Source: JAYPUG01 sp038117265
GTDB taxonomy: Bacteria; Pseudomonadota; Alphaproteobacteria; UBA6615
DNA: 24,097 bases
Direction: 5' to 3'
NCBI GenBank assembly: GCA_038117265.1
Contig: JAYOFO010000043.1
Span: 1 to 24,097, forward strand
A program made the translations under genes and the position numbers. Of this stretch, positions 21,429 to 24,097 are shown piece by piece (positions within the stretch are counted from its first letter, which is position 1; each line of letters starts with the position of its first letter). Under the pieces are notes generated by a model. That model saw only the letters and a list, made by a program, of their open reading frames with translations. It was not told the DNA's origin and searched no databases.

Positions 21429-22634
21429 TCAGGCCTTCTCGAGGATCGTCGCGATCCCCTGTCCGACACCGATGCACATGGTGCACAGCGCGTACTTCTC
21501 GTCGCGCTCGTGCAGCTCGTAGGCCGCCGTCGTCGCCAGTCGTGCCCCGCTGGCCCCCAGCGGATGGCCAAGCGCGATCGCGCCGCCGTTCGGATTTACA
21601 TGCTCGGCGTCGTCGGCGACGCCCAGGTCGCGCAGCACGGCCAGCGCCTGGGCCGCGAAGGCCTCGTTCAGCTCGATCACGCCGATGTCGCCGATCTTAA
21701 GGCCCAGCCGCTCGAGCAGCTTGTGGGTCGCCGGGGCCGGCCCGAAGCCCATGATCCGCGGCGGCACACCCGCCGTGGCCGTGCCGACCACCCGCGCGAT
21801 GGGTGTCAGCCCGTAGCGTTCGATCGCCGCCTCGGACGCAACGATCATGGCGCACGCGCCGTCGTTCACCCCCGACGCGTTGCCGGCCGTCACGCTGCCG
21901 TTCTCGCGGAACGGGGTTGGCAGCTTGGCAAGCGTGTCGAGGTCGGTGTCGGAGCGCGGATGTTCGTCGGTGTCGACGACCAGCGGATCGCCGCGGCGCT
22001 GCGGCACCTCGACGGGCACGATCTCCTTCGCCAGGCGGCCGTTCTCGAGCGCCGCCTTGGTGCGCGCCTGCGAGCGAAAGGCGAACGCGTCCTGGTCGGC
22101 GCGCGAGACCTGGAACTCCTCGGCGACGTTCTCGGCCGTCTCGGGCATCGAATCGATCCCGTATTCGGCCTTCATCTTCGGGTTCACGAAGCGCCAGCCG
22201 ATGGTCGTGTCCTCGATCTGGTTCGACCGCGAGAACGCGCTGATGGCCTTGGGCATCACGAAAGGTGCGCGCGACATGCTCTCCACGCCACCGGCAACGA
22301 TGAGGTCGGCCTCGCCGGTGCGGATCGCGCGCGCCGCGGCGGTCAGCGCCTCGAGCCCCGACCCGCACAGCCGGTTCACGGTCGCGCCCGGCACGCTGGT
22401 CGAATAGCCGGCGAGAAGCAGCGCCATGCGCGCGACATTGCGGTTGTCCTCGCCCGCCTGGTTGACGTTGCCGTAATAGACCTCGTCCACCTCTTCCCAG
22501 GCGACGCCCGGGTTGCGCGCCATCAGCGCCTTCATGGGGATCGCCCCCAGATCGTCGGTACGCACGGCGGACAGCGAACCGCCGTAGCGCCCGAACGGGG
22601 TGCGCACGGCATCGCAGATGAAGGCTTCGGGCAT
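21429..22634 (-). CDS. pcaF: Thiolase, probably 3-oxoadipyl-CoA thiolase
   Basis: This 401-residue type II thiolase has the full catalytic set: nucleophile C90 in VNRLCGSGLEALTAAARA, H357 in GGAIALGHPLGASG, and C387 in CIGVGQG. The long stretches VNQAGEDNRNVARMALLLAG, GGVESMSRAPFVM and DTTIGWRFVNPKMKAEYG followed by DSMPETAENVAEEF are those of 3-oxoadipyl-CoA (beta-ketoadipyl-CoA) thiolases rather than acetoacetyl-CoA enzymes. It would cleave 3-oxoadipyl-CoA to succinyl-CoA and acetyl-CoA. The upstream gene, 34 bases away, is a maleylacetate reductase making 3-oxoadipate, which supports this role. No CoA transferase (PcaIJ) is in the window and must be encoded elsewhere. Related thiolases for phenylacetate or fatty acids are the main alternative. 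Confidence 0.85.
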   Translation of the reverse strand: MPEAFICDAVRTPFGRYGGSLSAVRTDDLGAIPMKALMARNPGVAWEEVDEVYYGNVNQAGEDNRNVARMALLLAGYSTSVPGATVNRLCGSGLEALTAAARAIRTGEADLIVAGGVESMSRAPFVMPKAISAFSRSNQIEDTTIGWRFVNPKMKAEYGIDSMPETAENVAEEFQVSRADQDAFAFRSQARTKAALENGRLAKEIVPVEVPQRRGDPLVVDTDEHPRSDTDLDTLAKLPTPFRENGSVTAGNASGVNDGACAMIVASEAAIERYGLTPIARVVGTATAGVPPRIMGFGPAPATHKLLERLGLKIGDIGVIELNEAFAAQALAVLRDLGVADDAEHVNPNGGAIALGHPLGASGARLATTAAYELHERDEKYALCTMCIGVGQGIATILEKA

Positions 22635-22668
22635 GATCACTCTCCTGTTTTCGGTCCGGCGGCGCCGG

Positions 22669-23733
22669 TCACGCAGCGGTCGGCCGGCGGCCGTGATAGG
22701 CGTCGTCGAGCAGCGCGCGGATACCCTCGCGCGTGATCGGACGCGGGTTGAAGTACGGATTCTGGGTTGCGATGTCGGCCGCACGGTCGAGGTCGGCCTC
22801 CCGCATGCCGAGGTCGGCGAGCGCCATCTTCGCGCCGATGGATTTCGCGAGGTCGTAGATCGCGCCGGCCGGTTCGTCGCTGCCCAGCGCGCGCGACAGG
22901 CGCGCCATCGCCTCGGGCGCGGCCTCGCGGTTGTAGGCCGTGGCGTGCGGAATGACGATCGTGTGGGTCTCGGCATGGGGCAGGTTGAAGCTGCCGCCCA
23001 GCGTGTGACACAGCTTGTGGTGCAGCGCCATGCCAACGGCCCCCAGCGAGGCCCCCGACAGATACGAACCGTAGAGCGCGTCGGTGCGCGCCGCGATGTC
23101 GGACGGGTCCGCCACGACGGCCGGCAGCGCCCTGGCCAGCGCCCGCACCCCCTCTTCGGCCATCAGCGAGACGATCGGGCTCGCGGTCTCGGAGTACAGC
23201 GCCTCGACGCAGTGGGCGATGGCGTTCATCCCGCTGGCGGCCGAGATCGCCGCCGGCAGCGTCAGGGTCAGCATCGGGTCATAGACCACCGTGGTCGGCA
23301 GCACCTTCGTGTCGCGGCCCGTTTTCTTGATGCCGTCCTCCGTCAGGCCCCAGATCGGCGTCATCTCCGAACCGGCATAGGTCGTGGGCACGGCGATGAT
23401 CGGCAGGCCGAACTCCAGCGCGATCGCCTTGCCCAGCCCGATGGTCGAGCCGCCGCCGACGGCGACGCAGGCATCCGCGCCGAGCCGTTTCGCCTCATCG
23501 CGCGCGGCCTGTGCCACCTCGATCGGGACGTGCATCTCGGCCTTGTCGTAGACGCCCGCCGAGCGGTCGCCGAGGCGCGCCGCCACGCCCTCGGCCTGTT
23601 CGCGCTGCTGCGGCGTCGCCAGGACGAGGGCCTTCGCAACGCCGAGCCGCGCGACCTCGTCCGGCAGCCGGTCGAGGCTGCCCACGCCGAAAACCACGCG
23701 CCCCGGAAGCGCTTCATAGACGAATTCGCGCAC
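22669..23733 (-). CDS. Iron-containing alcohol dehydrogenase family, probable maleylacetate reductase
   Basis: This 354-residue protein of the group III alcohol dehydrogenase fold matches maleylacetate reductases (usual length about 350-360). It begins REFVYEALPGRVVFGVGSLD, the typical start for this subgroup. The NAD(P) region holds CVAVGGGSTIGLGKAIAL, followed by the subgroup mark PIIAVPTTYAGSEMTPIWG. Metal- or active-site histidines are in MNAIAHCVEALYS, HHKLCHTLGGSFNLPHAETH and the following PHATAYN. The enzyme reduces maleylacetate to 3-oxoadipate with NAD(P)H in hydroxyquinol, resorcinol and chloroaromatic degradation. GTG23733 is chosen for the strong GGGGAGGAC upstream and the family N-terminus. 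It heads the operon with the 3-oxoadipyl-CoA thiolase 34 bases on. No ring-cleavage dioxygenase is in the window; it may lie beyond the right edge. Confidence 0.88.
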   Translation of the reverse strand: MREFVYEALPGRVVFGVGSLDRLPDEVARLGVAKALVLATPQQREQAEGVAARLGDRSAGVYDKAEMHVPIEVAQAARDEAKRLGADACVAVGGGSTIGLGKAIALEFGLPIIAVPTTYAGSEMTPIWGLTEDGIKKTGRDTKVLPTTVVYDPMLTLTLPAAISAASGMNAIAHCVEALYSETASPIVSLMAEEGVRALARALPAVVADPSDIAARTDALYGSYLSGASLGAVGMALHHKLCHTLGGSFNLPHAETHTIVIPHATAYNREAAPEAMARLSRALGSDEPAGAIYDLAKSIGAKMALADLGMREADLDRAADIATQNPYFNPRPITREGIRALLDDAYHGRRPTAA

Positions 23734-23962
23734 GATTTTGTCCTCCCCGGCCGGGCCTCGTTCGGACTCCGGCCATGTCCGATCCGAAACTACCGCACCG
23801 GGACCCGTGCGCAAACGCCGAACCGGCCACCCGAGGCATGCGACTTGCCCGCGCGCGGACACCGCAGCCGACGACCGATTTCCTCCGGCATCCCGTTGCG
23901 TTAGCATCCGCGAAACAAACCTGCGCAAACCGGGCGCGGACAGGAAGGGAGGGGAAGCGAAG
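23734..23962. other. Divergent intergenic region with a repeated TGCGCAAAC
   Basis: This stretch of 229 bases lies between the maleylacetate reductase operon and the probable cupin gene, which diverge. It contains no credible gene. TGCGCAAAC occurs twice in the same direction (23808-23816 and 23922-23930), possible binding sites for a shared regulator. GGGAGGGGAAG before ATG23963 is a strong ribosome site. No clear -35/-10 pair could be fixed. Confidence 0.4.
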
Positions 23963-24097
23963 ATGAAGACCAAGCAGTTTACGTCGGCCGAGATGGAGGC
24001 GCGCGTTGCGCGTTTCGAGCAGCTCAAGCCGCAGAGTTCGACCTACGACGCCGAGGTGGGCATCCCGAAGGAAGTCTACGAGATGATGACGGCGCGC
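23963..24097 (+). CDS. Probable cupin-domain protein, N-terminal 45 residues only
   Basis: The gene runs off the right edge after 45 codons. Visible sequence is KTKQFTSAEMEARVARFEQL, then KPQSSTYDAEVGIPKEVYEM. The start is secure: a strong purine-rich ribosome site (GGGAGGGGAAG) ends several bases before ATG23963. The RxARFxxLKP opening followed by a short YxxxxGIPxEVYE segment resembles cupin proteins that I recall next to aromatic-degradation genes, but the cupin barrel itself lies outside the window, so the family is a guess. It diverges from the maleylacetate reductase operon and may be part of the same aromatic catabolic cluster. Confidence 0.45.
   Translation, partial: MKTKQFTSAEMEARVARFEQLKPQSSTYDAEVGIPKEVYEMMTAR

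Noticed and set aside
1..24097. tRNA, rRNA, CRISPR arrays, transposases or integrases
   Set aside because: No cloverleaf, ribosomal sequence, regular repeat-spacer array or mobile-element protein was recognised on either strand. The short TAGAG repeats are irregular and without spacers.

Overview
The window is GC-rich chromosomal DNA, roughly two thirds or more G+C in most stretches. The gene content suggests an alphaproteobacterium, probably of the Rhodospirillales type. The main support is the compact minus-strand block histone-deacetylase-like protein, xseB, ispA, dxs, together with abundant accessory catabolic genes. Species cannot be told from the sequence.

Layout. 1-417 is the C-terminal end of a 3-hydroxyisobutyrate-dehydrogenase-family oxidoreductase. 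418-1166 is a strikingly AT-rich islet carrying one orphan membrane-anchored protein and a TAGAG-rich repeat tail. 1167-2339 is an FMN-dependent alpha-hydroxy-acid oxidase with altered active-site residues. 2336-2991 (minus) is a wrecked FAD amine oxidase fused to a piece of another protein. 3129-4908 is a promoter/palindrome, a 2-oxoglutarate/Fe(II) oxygenase and an overlapping TetR regulator, probably one autoregulated unit. 4927-6114 (minus) is an acyl-CoA dehydrogenase. 6223-10307 (minus) is the isoprenoid-precursor operon. 10395-15041 is a two-gene RND efflux system whose periplasmic adaptor carries two EF-hand loops. 15084-16525 is a junction between the start of a Crp/Fnr-type regulator and the middle of a FecR-domain protein. 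16534-19185 (minus) holds a SnoaL-like protein, a GPH-type sugar transporter broken by a stop codon, and an HpcH/HpaI aldolase. 19335-20804 is a flavin monooxygenase. 20801-23733 (minus) is an operon of maleylacetate reductase, 3-oxoadipyl-CoA thiolase and a secreted PA14 protein. A probable cupin gene begins at 23963 and runs off the window.

Function. Three themes stand out. One is housekeeping: DXS makes DXP and IspA makes farnesyl diphosphate. Another is the lower end of aromatic degradation: maleylacetate to 3-oxoadipate, then thiolysis of 3-oxoadipyl-CoA to succinyl-CoA and acetyl-CoA, the hydroxyquinol/resorcinol type of route. The third is transport and sensing (RND pump, GPH transporter, FecR/Crp remnants).

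Three loci look broken: the amine oxidase, the Crp/FecR junction and the GPH transporter. This suggests active gene turnover, although sequencing or assembly errors cannot be excluded. I saw no tRNA, rRNA, CRISPR array or transposase. No fully new system is proven. The best leads are the EF-hand RND adaptor with an unusual permease, the AT-rich islet, the Crp/FecR fusion point, and the catalytic substitutions in the flavin enzymes.
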